A DNA stretch of 36,916 nucleotides from NCBI RefSeq assembly GCF_014212055.1, contig NZ_JACJVO010000053.1, positions 1-36,916 on the forward strand, in the 5' to 3' direction. How positions within the stretch are numbered: the stretch's first letter is position 1; every line of letters starts with the position of its first letter. Source of the DNA: Cohnella zeiphila. Lineage in GTDB: Bacteria; Bacillota; Bacilli; Paenibacillales; Paenibacillaceae. The translations under genes and the position numbers were made by a program. Positions 7,511 through 15,696 of this stretch are shown piece after piece. The notes under the pieces were generated by a model that was not told the DNA's origin, did not search any database, and was given only the letters and a program-made list of their open reading frames with translations.

Positions 7511-9121
7511 ATGAGAAACAGCAAATGGATGACCGCCGGCGCCGCCGGCCTGGCCGTGGCCGCGGTTCTGTCGGCGTGCAGCGGCGGCGCGAAATCGAAT
7601 GGAAGCGCGTCCGGGAACGGAGGGAGCAGTCCGAGCGGGAGCGCGGCGGCATCCTCGAGCGCGTCGCCGGACGCGGAGAAGACGATCAGCCTGAAGGTCG
7701 TCAGCCAGACGAAGTACGCGCCGAATTCGGTGCCGAACGAGTACACGAAGCGTACCCAAGAGAAATTCAACATGAAGTGGGACTACCAGGCGATCCCGCT
7801 GTCGGCGGGCATGGACAAATACAACGTCATGTTCGCGTCCGGCGACTACCCGGACTTCATTCCGAACATGAACCAGTGGAACGCGGTGCGCAAATGGGCG
7901 GCCGCCGGCTACCTGCTGCCGATCGGCGACTACTTCGACAAGCTGCCGAACTACCGCAAGCTGTATACCGACGACCAGTGGAAAATGCTTCAGGACTTCA
8001 CCAGCGTGAACGGCAAGGTATATATGCTCCCGTTCATCACGACGACGTACGATCCGCAGACGTGGCTGTACCGCAAGGACTTGTTCGATAAAGCGGGCAT
8101 TGCGGAGTTCCCGAAGACGACGGACGAGCTGACGGACGCGCTGCAGAAGCTGAAGGCGGCGGATCCGAACTTTATCGGCATCGGCGTGCGCGGCGGGTCG
8201 GGCAATACCGGCGTCAAAAACTTGCTGATCAGCTTCTCCAACACGTTCCGCGTTCCGCCGGATTTCAGCGGTTCGACCGGCTGGACCAGCTTCTGGCACG
8301 ATCCGGACTATGACAACAAGCTCGTTTTCGCTCCGGCTACGGACAAACAGCGGGCAATGCTGGAATACCTCGCGAAGCTGTACAAAGCGGGCCTCGTCCA
8401 GAAAGACTTCGCGACGTCGACGGAAGACCAGTTCAACCAGAACCGTCAGAACGGCAAAGACGCCCTCGATTTTCAATGGGTGAGCCAGATCGTCAGCCTC
8501 GAGAAGCAGAACGAGGGCGCCGACTGGGATTATGCCAAAGGGTTCGTCTCCGATGCCGGGATCGGCAAAAATCCGCTCATGTTCAAAGGCCCGGACTTCG
8601 CCCTCTATGGGTCGATTTTCAGCAACAAGCTGGCCGACCAGCCGGATAAGCTGGACCGCCTGCTGAAGTACATCGACTGGGCTTCGACGCCGGAAGGTAC
8701 GCTGTTCAACCAGATGGGCGTGGAAGGGCTGACGTACGAGATGAAGGACGGCCTGCCGGTCTACAAGGACGATCTGGATCGGAAAAAAGTGCTTGAACAG
8801 TACGGCTTCGACTATTACATCACGAAAAACGACGACGCCCTCAAGACGGACCCGACGTATGCGATCGACCAGGAAGCGGCCCCGATCTTCAAGGCGATCG
8901 ATACCGTGCTGGCGGAGAACGCGCCGATGTCCGACGAGGATACGGATACGGTCAATACCGTTATGACCGGCGTCTGGAACGAAGTGTATCAATTCGCGAC
9001 GAAGGCGATCATGGGCGTCGTCGACGTGAACGACGACAAGGTATGGCAGGGTTACTTGTCCGACCTGAACAAGGTCGGTCTCGACAAGGCGATGGCCATC
9101 TATCAAAAAGCGATGCCGTAA
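7511..9121 (+). CDS. Extracellular solute-binding lipoprotein of the sugar ABC importer
   Basis: This 536-residue lipoprotein delivers the sugar ligand to the two permeases upstream. The signal peptide is MRNSKWM plus a hydrophobic stretch ending in the lipobox LSAC, with the acylated cysteine at residue 23. A low-complexity Gly/Ser/Ala linker to about residue 55 tethers the folded domain to the membrane. The size and the family 1 extracellular-binding pattern (for example the NMNQWNAVRKWAAAGYLLPI stretch) match LplA/YtcQ-type oligosaccharide binders of Paenibacillaceae. The in-frame extension upstream to 6947 is discounted because the signal peptide starts at 7511. Its C-terminus is closely related to the fragment at 1-204, which points to paralogous importers on either side of the MFS/TetR cassette. 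Confidence 0.93.
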   Translation: MRNSKWMTAGAAGLAVAAVLSACSGGAKSNGSASGNGGSSPSGSAAASSSASPDAEKTISLKVVSQTKYAPNSVPNEYTKRTQEKFNMKWDYQAIPLSAGMDKYNVMFASGDYPDFIPNMNQWNAVRKWAAAGYLLPIGDYFDKLPNYRKLYTDDQWKMLQDFTSVNGKVYMLPFITTTYDPQTWLYRKDLFDKAGIAEFPKTTDELTDALQKLKAADPNFIGIGVRGGSGNTGVKNLLISFSNTFRVPPDFSGSTGWTSFWHDPDYDNKLVFAPATDKQRAMLEYLAKLYKAGLVQKDFATSTEDQFNQNRQNGKDALDFQWVSQIVSLEKQNEGADWDYAKGFVSDAGIGKNPLMFKGPDFALYGSIFSNKLADQPDKLDRLLKYIDWASTPEGTLFNQMGVEGLTYEMKDGLPVYKDDLDRKKVLEQYGFDYYITKNDDALKTDPTYAIDQEAAPIFKAIDTVLAENAPMSDEDTDTVNTVMTGVWNEVYQFATKAIMGVVDVNDDKVWQGYLSDLNKVGLDKAMAIYQKAMP

Positions 9122-9138
9122 ATGCCGCGTCGGGAAAG

Positions 9139-9171
9139 CCGGGCATCCGTCCGCAAGCGGGGGATGCCCGG
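9139..9171 (+). promoter_or_regulatory. Intercistronic stem-loop after the binding-protein gene
   Basis: CCGGGCATCC at 9139-9148 and GGATGCCCGG at 9162-9171 form a perfect ten-base-pair stem with a 13-base loop. No T-run follows, so it is not a standard terminator. Hairpins in this position often protect the upstream binding-protein message or reduce read-through, so that the binding protein is made in excess of the downstream enzymes. That role is inferred. Confidence 0.55.
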
Positions 9172-9204
9172 ATCGCGCGGACAGAGAAGGGAGGCGGCCA
9201 TTCG

Positions 9205-12200
9205 TTGAACGAGCGGGAAGGGAAGGCGGCGGACCCGTTCGCCGAGATCGCGCTGCGCGAGCATCCGATCGCCAAGGAAGGGCTGGTTGCTTCGGCGACG
9301 CCGGCCTTCGGGAAAAGGCTGCTCGCTCCCGGTAGCGCAGCGGCGGTACAACCGGAAGAGCCGGATTACGAGACGCAGCTTGGCCGGTTCCGGCAAGAGC
9401 TTGAGCGGCTGCGGGAAGCGTACCGGCCTTATCTGCGGCAGCTGTCCCCTGCGAAGGAACCGGTCCGCCGGCGGCTGGACATCCGCGAATTCGACTTCCG
9501 CTACCGCGCCGAGGCGGACCGGAATTTCGCCGGCGTGCTGGCGGGCGAAGGGGAATGGGAGCGCGTGACGGTGCCCGACTTCCGCGGCCCGACCAAGGAA
9601 CGGGGGCGCTGGACCGGTTATTACCGGACGCGCTTCCGCTGGCCGCGGCCGGCGGAGGGCCGGCGCGTCTACCTGGTGTTCAAAGGCGTCGACTACCATG
9701 CCGCCGTTTACGTGAACGGGCGGTGCGCAGGCTCGCACGAAGGGTTCTTCGCGCCGTTCGAATTCGACGTCACCGAAGCGCTGCAGCAAGACAACGCGCT
9801 CGTCGTGGAAGTGCGGAACGATTACCCGATGATGGGCGTCGCCGGAACGCGGCTGGACGGGGACAAGATGTATGCGGCCACCGGACCCGGCTGGGACGAG
9901 CCGGTGCACGGCTGGCATCATTGCCCGCCGGGAGCGGGCATCTACAACGACGTCTATGTGGAAGAGCGGGCGGAACTGTTCGCGGACGACGTATTCGTCC
10001 GGCCGCAGCCGGAGGCCGGCGGTTTCGAGGCGTGGATCGACGCGGTTAACGCCGCCGACGGCCTGATCGAGAACGCGGAGCTGCGGCTCGACGTGTACGC
10101 CGACAATTTCGAGGGGCCGGGCCTTGCGGACATTCGTTTTCCGATCGCTTATGCCGGGCCCGGCATGAACAATTACCGCTACCGCATCGAATTTCCCGGC
10201 TTCCGGCTTTGGGAACCGGACCGCCCGCATCTGTACCGGCTGCGCGCTCGCCTGTTCGCGCCGGACGGCCGGCAGCTGGACGCGAAGGATCGCGTCTTCG
10301 GCATGCGCTCGTTCCGCATGGACGAAGAGAGCGAGCCCAAGGGCGGCCTGATTCTGAACGGCAGGCCGATCGTGCTGCGCGGGGCGAACGAGATGGGCCA
10401 TCTTCAGCAGTGCGTCATGAAGGGCGACGATGCGCAGCTGATCGACGACATCCTGATCGCGAAGCTGGCGAACTTGAACTTCTATCGGCTGACGCAGCGG
10501 CCGGTGCAGGAGAAGATCTACGACTTCCTGGACCGGCTCGGCATGCTGAACCAGTGCGACCTGCCGGCATTCGGCTACGTCCGGCGCAGCCGCTTCGCCG
10601 AGGCGGTGCGCCAGACGGCGGAGATGGAGCGTCTCGTTCGCGGGCACCCGAGCGTCGTGCTCGTGTCGCTCATCAACGAGCCGTCTCGCCCGGCCAAGCG
10701 GAACAAGGGGCATCGGCACTTGTTCCGCGACGAGCTGGAGGCGTTCTTCGCCGCCGCCCGCAAGGCGATCTACATCGAGAATCCGGATCGCGTCGTCAAG
10801 AACGCCGACGGCGACTACGATCCGCCGACGGCCGAGGGGATGTCGGATTTTCACTGCTACACGATGTGGTACACGAACCACATGATCCCGTTCGGACGGC
10901 TGTACGAGGGCGAGCTGCCGCCGCTCAAAGCCGGGTGGAAGACCGGCTGCGGCGAATACGGCTCGGAAGGGCTGGATCGCCTGGAACTGATGCGGGACCG
11001 GTATCCCCGGGAGTGGCTGCCCGCGTCGGACGACGAGGAGTGGATGCCGAATGCGATCGCCGACTCGCAGACGTATGCGCTGCACGGCGACTGGTATCCG
11101 GAGCGGAACCGGATTCGCGATTGGATCGAGGCGAGCCAGCAGTATCAGGCGCTGGTGACGAAGCGGATGACCGACGCGCTCCGGCTGCGGGCGGATCTCG
11201 TCGTGCAGAGCGCCGTCCACCTGCTCATCGACGCTTGGCCGTCAGGCTGGATGAAGGCGCTCGTCGGCGTCGACCGCGTGCCGAAGCCGGCCTATTTCGC
11301 CTACCGGGAGGCGCTTGAACCGCTGCGCGTTTATCTGCGCGGCGACAGGTGGACCGCCTACTCGGGCGAGCGGATCATGGTCGAGGTCTGGCTGCTGAAC
11401 GACCGGCCGGACGGTTTTCGAGGCGGCAAAGTGCTCGTGACGTTGCGGGATGAGACGGCGGATTACGGTTCGTGGGCTGCGGAAGGCGAGGTAGGCGGCA
11501 CGAGCTCCGCCTATATAGGCACGGCGGTACTGGAGCTTCCGCCTGTATCGGACCGCAAGACGCTGTTCGCCGACGCCAATCTGCTGGACGAAGCGGGGCG
11601 CCTCGTCCATGCGGAGCGGTTCCGCGTGGAGGCGTTCGCGCGGGATCGGAAGGAAGCGATCGTTCCAACCGAAGCGGTTGTGGGGAAAGAGGCGGCGCGT
11701 GGAGCGCCGGTCCAAGGGGACGCAGGAATGCGGGAAGCAGCCGCACGAGTCGTCTACCTGGGCGAATCGGCACGACGGGCGGTCGAAGCGCTCGGACTTG
11801 CCGGAACGCCGCTTACGCCGGGGGATCGCTTCGCCGAACGGGCAGCGGTCCTTGGTACGACGGCAGCGGCGCTTGGCCGCTTGGTACCCGTGGACCGATT
11901 CGCCGATTGGGACGCGATCGTTGAACCGTCGGCAGAGGCGCACCGCCGCTCCGTACCGGAGGACGGCTCTGGCGAACGGGACGCGATCGTCGTGTCATCC
12001 GCTGCCGCCTTCCGTCGGTGCGAGCTGCTTGTTCGGGAGCGCGTGGAAGCGGGAGCGTGCGTCATCTTTTTGCAGGAAGAGGACGGCGGCGAGGCTTGGG
12101 CGTTCGGCGGCGCGACCATGCGGCCGGAGCCGGCGAAAGGGCTGTTCTTCTTGGCCCGAAACGCTGCCGACTCGCGGCTGCGGGATACGGCCGAGACGGA

Positions 12201-12489
12201 TTTCTCCTTCTTCTACAACCGGCTGGAAGACCGGATCGACCCGCTTGCGGGCGTAGGGTGGAGCGCGGACGGGGCCGAGCTGGCGCCGCTGCTGTATACG
12301 TACGCCAAGCCGGCGCATGGCGGCGAACCGCGGCCGGTCGGAAAGCGGCAACTGCCGGTCGTAGCGTCTCTGCCGTACGGACGCGGCGAAGCGTTGTTCG
12401 TCGGGCTGCTGCTCGACGGCCGCCTCGGTTGCAATCCGGCGCTGGACCGCCTGATGCGAGCCTTGATCTTCTCTGGAGTCGAAGCTTGA
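9205..12489 (+). CDS. Glycoside hydrolase family 2 enzyme (beta-galactosidase/glucuronidase-like)
   Basis: This 1094-residue protein lacks a signal peptide and should act in the cytoplasm on imported oligosaccharide. An N-terminal jelly-roll sugar-binding domain (about residues 80-260) has the GH2 pattern W-x-x-Y-x-x-F at GRWTGYYRTRFRW, then LVFKGVDYHAAVYVNG and G-x-H-x-G-x-F-x-P-F-x-F-D-V-T. An immunoglobulin-like domain follows, then a TIM barrel that starts at LNGRPIVLRGANE. The likely acid/base is Glu492 in SLINEP and the likely nucleophile Glu584 in CGEYGSEG. Beyond residue 690 comes an Ig-like part, then an Ala/Arg/Asp-rich stretch with repeated DRFA and DAIV segments (about 800-925), and a C-terminal domain resembling a glutamine-amidotransferase-like fold. 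TTG 9205 is chosen because GGGAGG lies ten bases upstream. The specificity cannot be read from the sequence. Confidence 0.85.
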   Translation: MNEREGKAADPFAEIALREHPIAKEGLVASATPAFGKRLLAPGSAAAVQPEEPDYETQLGRFRQELERLREAYRPYLRQLSPAKEPVRRRLDIREFDFRYRAEADRNFAGVLAGEGEWERVTVPDFRGPTKERGRWTGYYRTRFRWPRPAEGRRVYLVFKGVDYHAAVYVNGRCAGSHEGFFAPFEFDVTEALQQDNALVVEVRNDYPMMGVAGTRLDGDKMYAATGPGWDEPVHGWHHCPPGAGIYNDVYVEERAELFADDVFVRPQPEAGGFEAWIDAVNAADGLIENAELRLDVYADNFEGPGLADIRFPIAYAGPGMNNYRYRIEFPGFRLWEPDRPHLYRLRARLFAPDGRQLDAKDRVFGMRSFRMDEESEPKGGLILNGRPIVLRGANEMGHLQQCVMKGDDAQLIDDILIAKLANLNFYRLTQRPVQEKIYDFLDRLGMLNQCDLPAFGYVRRSRFAEAVRQTAEMERLVRGHPSVVLVSLINEPSRPAKRNKGHRHLFRDELEAFFAAARKAIYIENPDRVVKNADGDYDPPTAEGMSDFHCYTMWYTNHMIPFGRLYEGELPPLKAGWKTGCGEYGSEGLDRLELMRDRYPREWLPASDDEEWMPNAIADSQTYALHGDWYPERNRIRDWIEASQQYQALVTKRMTDALRLRADLVVQSAVHLLIDAWPSGWMKALVGVDRVPKPAYFAYREALEPLRVYLRGDRWTAYSGERIMVEVWLLNDRPDGFRGGKVLVTLRDETADYGSWAAEGEVGGTSSAYIGTAVLELPPVSDRKTLFADANLLDEAGRLVHAERFRVEAFARDRKEAIVPTEAVVGKEAARGAPVQGDAGMREAAARVVYLGESARRAVEALGLAGTPLTPGDRFAERAAVLGTTAAALGRLVPVDRFADWDAIVEPSAEAHRRSVPEDGSGERDAIVVSSAAAFRRCELLVRERVEAGACVIFLQEEDGGEAWAFGGATMRPEPAKGLFFLARNAADSRLRDTAETDFSFFYNRLEDRIDPLAGVGWSADGAELAPLLYTYAKPAHGGEPRPVGKRQLPVVASLPYGRGEALFVGLLLDGRLGCNPALDRLMRALIFSGVEA

Positions 12490-12658
12490 GGAAGACGGGG
12501 AGCAAGATGAGCTGAGGGGCAAGAAGAGCAAGAAGAGCAGGGAGAGCAAGATGAGTAAGAAGCGCAGTAGAGCAAGATGAGCATGAGACTGCGAGACTGC
12601 GAGACTGCGAGACTGCGAGGCTGGGCGGCTTGGCGGGCCCCGATCGGGTTCCGGATTC
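12490..12658. repeat. Intergenic stretch with short tandem repeats
   Basis: No gene was seen here. Purine-rich sequence repeats AGCAAGATGAG three times (at about 12501, 12547 and 12571). It is followed by four perfect tandem copies of the 8-mer GAGACTGC at 12585-12616 and a degenerate fifth copy. This is consistent with slippage-prone sequence. No function is evident. Confidence 0.7.
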
Positions 12659-12841
12659 TAACGAAACTGAGCAGCGCTATTTGGGCAAAATCGCGGGTTT
12701 GAAAATCGTAACGAAACGAGGAGCCCTTATTTAGCTGGATTCTACTGCGCTCCCGACTATTTCGGGCCAATAAGGTTGCTCCCTTTCGTTAGAAATGAAA
12801 ACCCCCTTCTTTTCGCCAAATAAGAGCTCTCAGGTTCGTTA
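12659..12841. repeat. Nested palindromic intergenic element with four TAACGAA arms
   Basis: Two direct arms begin with TAACGAA at 12659 and 12709. Two inverted arms end in TTCGTTA at 12791 and 12841. Each arm continues with a related G-A-G then TTATTTGGC-like segment, so arm 1 can pair with arm 4 over about 30 bases and arm 2 with arm 3 over about 25, giving nested hairpins. Arm 1 and arm 4 agree at most positions but not all. The element occupies the gap between the GH2 gene and the oxidoreductase gene and contains no open frame. It could be a miniature mobile element or a structured RNA. Confidence 0.7.
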
Positions 12842-12889
12842 GCGGCGGCCGCAAGTGAGAATTCAACAAACGAGTGGAGGAGAGACACC

Positions 12890-13984
12890 ATGCTGCTGAA
12901 CCCGGAAGATTATTTGCCGCGGCTATCCCCCGAGGTGGACGCGGCCAAGTACGGCATCGGCCTGATCGGCTGCGGGGGCATCGCGAACCAGGCGCATCTG
13001 CCGGCTTACCGCAAGATGGGCTTGTCCGTCGTCGCCTGCTGCGACGTGAACGCGGAGGCGGCGCGGCGGACGGCCGAGAAGTTCGGCATTCCGTTCTGGA
13101 CGACGGATGTCGGCGAGCTGCTGGCGCGGGAGGACGTGCGCATCGTCGATATGGCGCTTCACCCGCCCGCGCGGCTGCCCGTTCTGCGGCAGATTGCCCA
13201 AGCGCCGCGGCCGGTATTGTGCCAGAAGCCGCTGGCGCTGACCTTGGCGGAAGCGCGGGAGCTTGGCGGCGCCGCGGCGAGCGCGGGCATCCGGCTCGGC
13301 GTCAACCAGCAAGCCCGCTGGGCGCCGGCGCATCGGGCGATGCAGCTCTTGCTGGAGCGGGAAACGATCGGGGAGGTGTACGGGATCCAGCACCTCATGC
13401 GTTCGTTCCAGGACCAGGCGGACATGTGGTGGGTGAACGTGCCGAACTTCAACATCGCCGACCATGGCGTTCACTATCTCGATTTGTGCCGCTTTTTCGC
13501 CCGAACGGCCCGCCCGGAAGCGGAGTGGACGCGGCTTCACTGTACGACGGCGCAGCTGCCGGACCAGAATGCGGTCGACCCGCTCGTCTATTCGGCCAAT
13601 GTCGAGTTTGGACCGGTTGGGGGACGAAGCCCGCTTATGGCGTCGCTGCAGTTCAACAACATCGTGCGGGCGAGCCGCGGCCATTCGTACACGTGGTGGA
13701 TCGACGGCGCGAAGGGGAGCATGTGGGGCAACCACAAAGAACTGTACGTAACGCTCGCCTCGTCCCCGTCCGTCGTTCACGACATCCAGCTGAAAGGATC
13801 TTGGTTCCCGGACGGCTTTGCCGGCTCCATGTGCGATTTCATCGCGGCCGTCGACCGGGGCGAGGAGCCGCCGGTGACGCCGGAGGACAACTACCGAACG
13901 GTAGCGATGACGACGGCGATGGTGCTGTCCAGCCGGGAAGGCCGGGTCGTCGGACGCGCCGAGCTGATGGGAGAGGCGGGATGA
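12890..13984 (+). CDS. Gfo/Idh/MocA-family NAD(P)-dependent oxidoreductase
   Basis: This 364-residue protein has an N-terminal Rossmann fold with IGLIGCGGIANQAHLPAY (about residues 22-45) that binds NAD(P). The family's E-K-P motif appears as CQKPLAL, with the conserved lysine at residue 113 and Gln in place of the usual Glu. In the C-terminal alpha/beta domain the stretch NFNIADHGVHYLDLCRFF carries the D-x-x-x-H-x-x-D catalytic pattern of inositol or glucose-fructose dehydrogenases. The ribosome site GGAGGAGA is strong. The gene overlaps the next by four bases (ATGA). In this setting it probably oxidises or epimerises a sugar or sugar acid released by the glycosidases. The substrate is unknown. 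Confidence 0.88.
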   Translation: MLLNPEDYLPRLSPEVDAAKYGIGLIGCGGIANQAHLPAYRKMGLSVVACCDVNAEAARRTAEKFGIPFWTTDVGELLAREDVRIVDMALHPPARLPVLRQIAQAPRPVLCQKPLALTLAEARELGGAAASAGIRLGVNQQARWAPAHRAMQLLLERETIGEVYGIQHLMRSFQDQADMWWVNVPNFNIADHGVHYLDLCRFFARTARPEAEWTRLHCTTAQLPDQNAVDPLVYSANVEFGPVGGRSPLMASLQFNNIVRASRGHSYTWWIDGAKGSMWGNHKELYVTLASSPSVVHDIQLKGSWFPDGFAGSMCDFIAAVDRGEEPPVTPEDNYRTVAMTTAMVLSSREGRVVGRAELMGEAG

Positions 13985-14757
13985 CGGGGCGGCTGGCCGG
14001 CAAGGTGGCGGTCGTCACCGGAGCGGCGTCCGGCATCGGCCGGGCGATCGCGCTCCGCTTCGCGGCCGAGGGTGCCGCCGTCGTCGCGAACGACATCGCC
14101 GAAGGCGGGCGGGAGCTGGAGGCGGAGATCGCGGCAAACGGCGGCACGGCGTGGTTCTGCCGCGCCGATCTGCGCCGGAAGGCGGAGGCGGCCGAGCTGA
14201 TGCGCTCGGCGGGCGAGCGGTTCGGCGCGCTGCACATTCTCGTCAACAACGCGGGGGTGTCCGGCGGCAGATCGGTCGTCGAGGCGGACGACGGAGACTG
14301 GGAGCGGATCATGGACCTTAATCTGCGCGGCGCGTGGTATTGCAGCAAATACGCGATTCCGCTCATGATGGCGAGCGGCGGCGGGAGCGTCGTCAACATC
14401 GCCTCCACGCACGCGTTCCGGACGCAGATCAACCATTTTCCGTATCACTCGTCCAAAGCCGGGATGATCGCAATGGCGGCGGGCATCTGCGTCGACTTCG
14501 GCGCGAAGGGCATCCGGGCGAACAGCATCTGCCCGGGCTTCGTCGAGACGCCGCTGGCGGAAGCGCATCTGCGGCAGTTCCCGGACCGCGAGCGGAAGGT
14601 GGCGGCGATGCTGGCTTCGCATCCGCTCGGCCGGTTCGGCACGCCGGACGACGTGGCCGCGGCCGCCGTTTTTCTGGCGTCCGACGAAGCGTCCTACATT
14701 TCCGGCACGACGCTGATCGTGGACGGAGGAAGGTCGGCTTTTCAAAAGGCGGATTAG
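13981..14757 (+). CDS. Short-chain dehydrogenase/reductase (sugar dehydrogenase candidate)
   Basis: This 258-residue classical SDR carries the nucleotide-binding motif TGAASGIG near residue 14, NNAG in LVNNAGVSG, the catalytic Ser142 in NIASTHAF, and Tyr155 and Lys159 in Y-H-S-S-K. The C-terminal RFGTPDDVAAAAVFLASDEA-type stretch ends in the usual G-x-x-x-x-VDGG. The start overlaps the preceding stop by four bases, so the two are probably translated together. Enzymes of this class oxidise free sugars such as L-fucose, D-arabinose or glucose to lactones in non-phosphorylative routes. Its place beside fucosidase-family genes makes an L-fucose dehydrogenase-like role attractive, but that is inferred. 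Confidence 0.9.
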   Translation: MTGRLAGKVAVVTGAASGIGRAIALRFAAEGAAVVANDIAEGGRELEAEIAANGGTAWFCRADLRRKAEAAELMRSAGERFGALHILVNNAGVSGGRSVVEADDGDWERIMDLNLRGAWYCSKYAIPLMMASGGGSVVNIASTHAFRTQINHFPYHSSKAGMIAMAAGICVDFGAKGIRANSICPGFVETPLAEAHLRQFPDRERKVAAMLASHPLGRFGTPDDVAAAAVFLASDEASYISGTTLIVDGGRSAFQKAD

Positions 14758-14779
14758 CTGCGATAAGGAGGGCACGAAC

Positions 14780-15676
14780 TTGATCGACCGGTTCAAACAG
14801 GCCGTCGCCGGCATCAACGCGATTCCGGTCACGCCGTTCGACGAACGGGGCGGCATCGATTACGAGGCGTTCGGGGAGACGCTCGACTTCCTCATCCGCT
14901 CGGGCATGGAAACGGTCTATCCGTGCGGCAATACGGGCGAGTTCTATGCCTTGACGCTTGATGAGGCCAAAGCGGTCGTTTCGTTCGCGGTCCGGCATGC
15001 GGCGGGCCGGGCGAAGGTGGTGGCCGGCATCGGCTACGACGAGCGCACGGCCGCCGAGCTGGCGCGGCACGCCGAGGCGGAGGGCGCGGACGGCGTCATG
15101 GTGCACCAGCCGGTGCATCCGTTCATGACGGACCGCGGCTTGGTCGCCTACTATCGATCTGTCGCTCGATCCGTTTCGCTGCCGCTCGTCCTTTACGTCC
15201 GCAGCGAGTCGGCGACGGCAGAGGCGCTGCGGGAGGCGGCCGCAGAGCCGAATATCGCTGCCGTGAAGTACGCCGTCAACGATCTGCCCGCCTTCGCGAA
15301 GGCGGTGCGGCTGATCGGCGACCGGTTCGCGTGGATTTGCGGCACGGCCGAGAAGTGGGCGCCGTTTTTTTTCGCGGCGGGGGCCGTCGGGTTCACGTCC
15401 GGCCTGGTTAACGTCGACGGCGGGCGGTCCGTACGAATGCTGGAGGCGCTAAGGGAGGGCCGCTTCGGCGATGCAATGGCGATATGGGAGGATGTTCGCC
15501 CCTTCGAGGAGCTGCGCGAAGCGCGCCGCAGCGGCAACAACGTCAGCGTCGTCAAGGAAGCGATGGCGCAGCTGGGCCGCTCGAACGGCGTCGTCCGCCC
15601 GCCGATCGCCCCGCTGCTGGCGGAGGAGAAGGCGCAGGTGCGGGACATTTTGAGGCGCTGGGGCTTGTTAGCATGA
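14780..15676 (+). CDS. DapA-family lyase/dehydratase (2-keto-3-deoxy sugar acid aldolase or KDG dehydratase type)
   Basis: This 298-residue (beta/alpha)8 protein of the dihydrodipicolinate synthase/N-acetylneuraminate lyase family starts at TTG 14780 behind a strong AAGGAGGG. The carboxylate-binding G-x-x-G-E motif is CGNTGEF (near residue 52). The catalytic tyrosine is Tyr139 in VLYVR, and the Schiff-base lysine is Lys163 in AAVKYAVND. The arginine two residues after the tyrosine recalls 5-dehydro-4-deoxyglucarate dehydratases rather than true DapA, which has Y-N-x-P, so lysine biosynthesis is unlikely. Two reactions fit the neighbourhood: retro-aldol cleavage of a 2-keto-3-deoxy acid to pyruvate and an aldehyde, or dehydration-decarboxylation to 2-oxoglutarate semialdehyde. 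The aldehyde dehydrogenase downstream would take either product. Confidence 0.85.
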   Translation: MIDRFKQAVAGINAIPVTPFDERGGIDYEAFGETLDFLIRSGMETVYPCGNTGEFYALTLDEAKAVVSFAVRHAAGRAKVVAGIGYDERTAAELARHAEAEGADGVMVHQPVHPFMTDRGLVAYYRSVARSVSLPLVLYVRSESATAEALREAAAEPNIAAVKYAVNDLPAFAKAVRLIGDRFAWICGTAEKWAPFFFAAGAVGFTSGLVNVDGGRSVRMLEALREGRFGDAMAIWEDVRPFEELREARRSGNNVSVVKEAMAQLGRSNGVVRPPIAPLLAEEKAQVRDILRRWGLLA

Positions 15677-15696
15677 AATCGGGAGGTGGCCGGACG

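Noticed and set aside
9103..11220. Long open frame (705 codons) on the minus strand across the GH2 gene, and similar ones at 981-2498, 15193-17109, 27910-29997 and 30301-31962
   Set aside because: These are the usual antisense shadows of GC-rich genes. They are full of Arg, Val, His and Gln, have no ribosome sites or family features, and lie opposite clearly recognised proteins.
12490..12889. Insertion sequence in the gap between GH2 and the oxidoreductase
   Set aside because: There is no transposase frame and no target-site duplication was seen; only short repeats and the nested palindromes are present.
14780..15676. Annotation as lysine-biosynthesis DapA
   Set aside because: The Y-N-x-P motif is replaced by Y-V-R and the gene sits in a sugar operon, so a sugar-acid lyase or dehydratase is far more likely.
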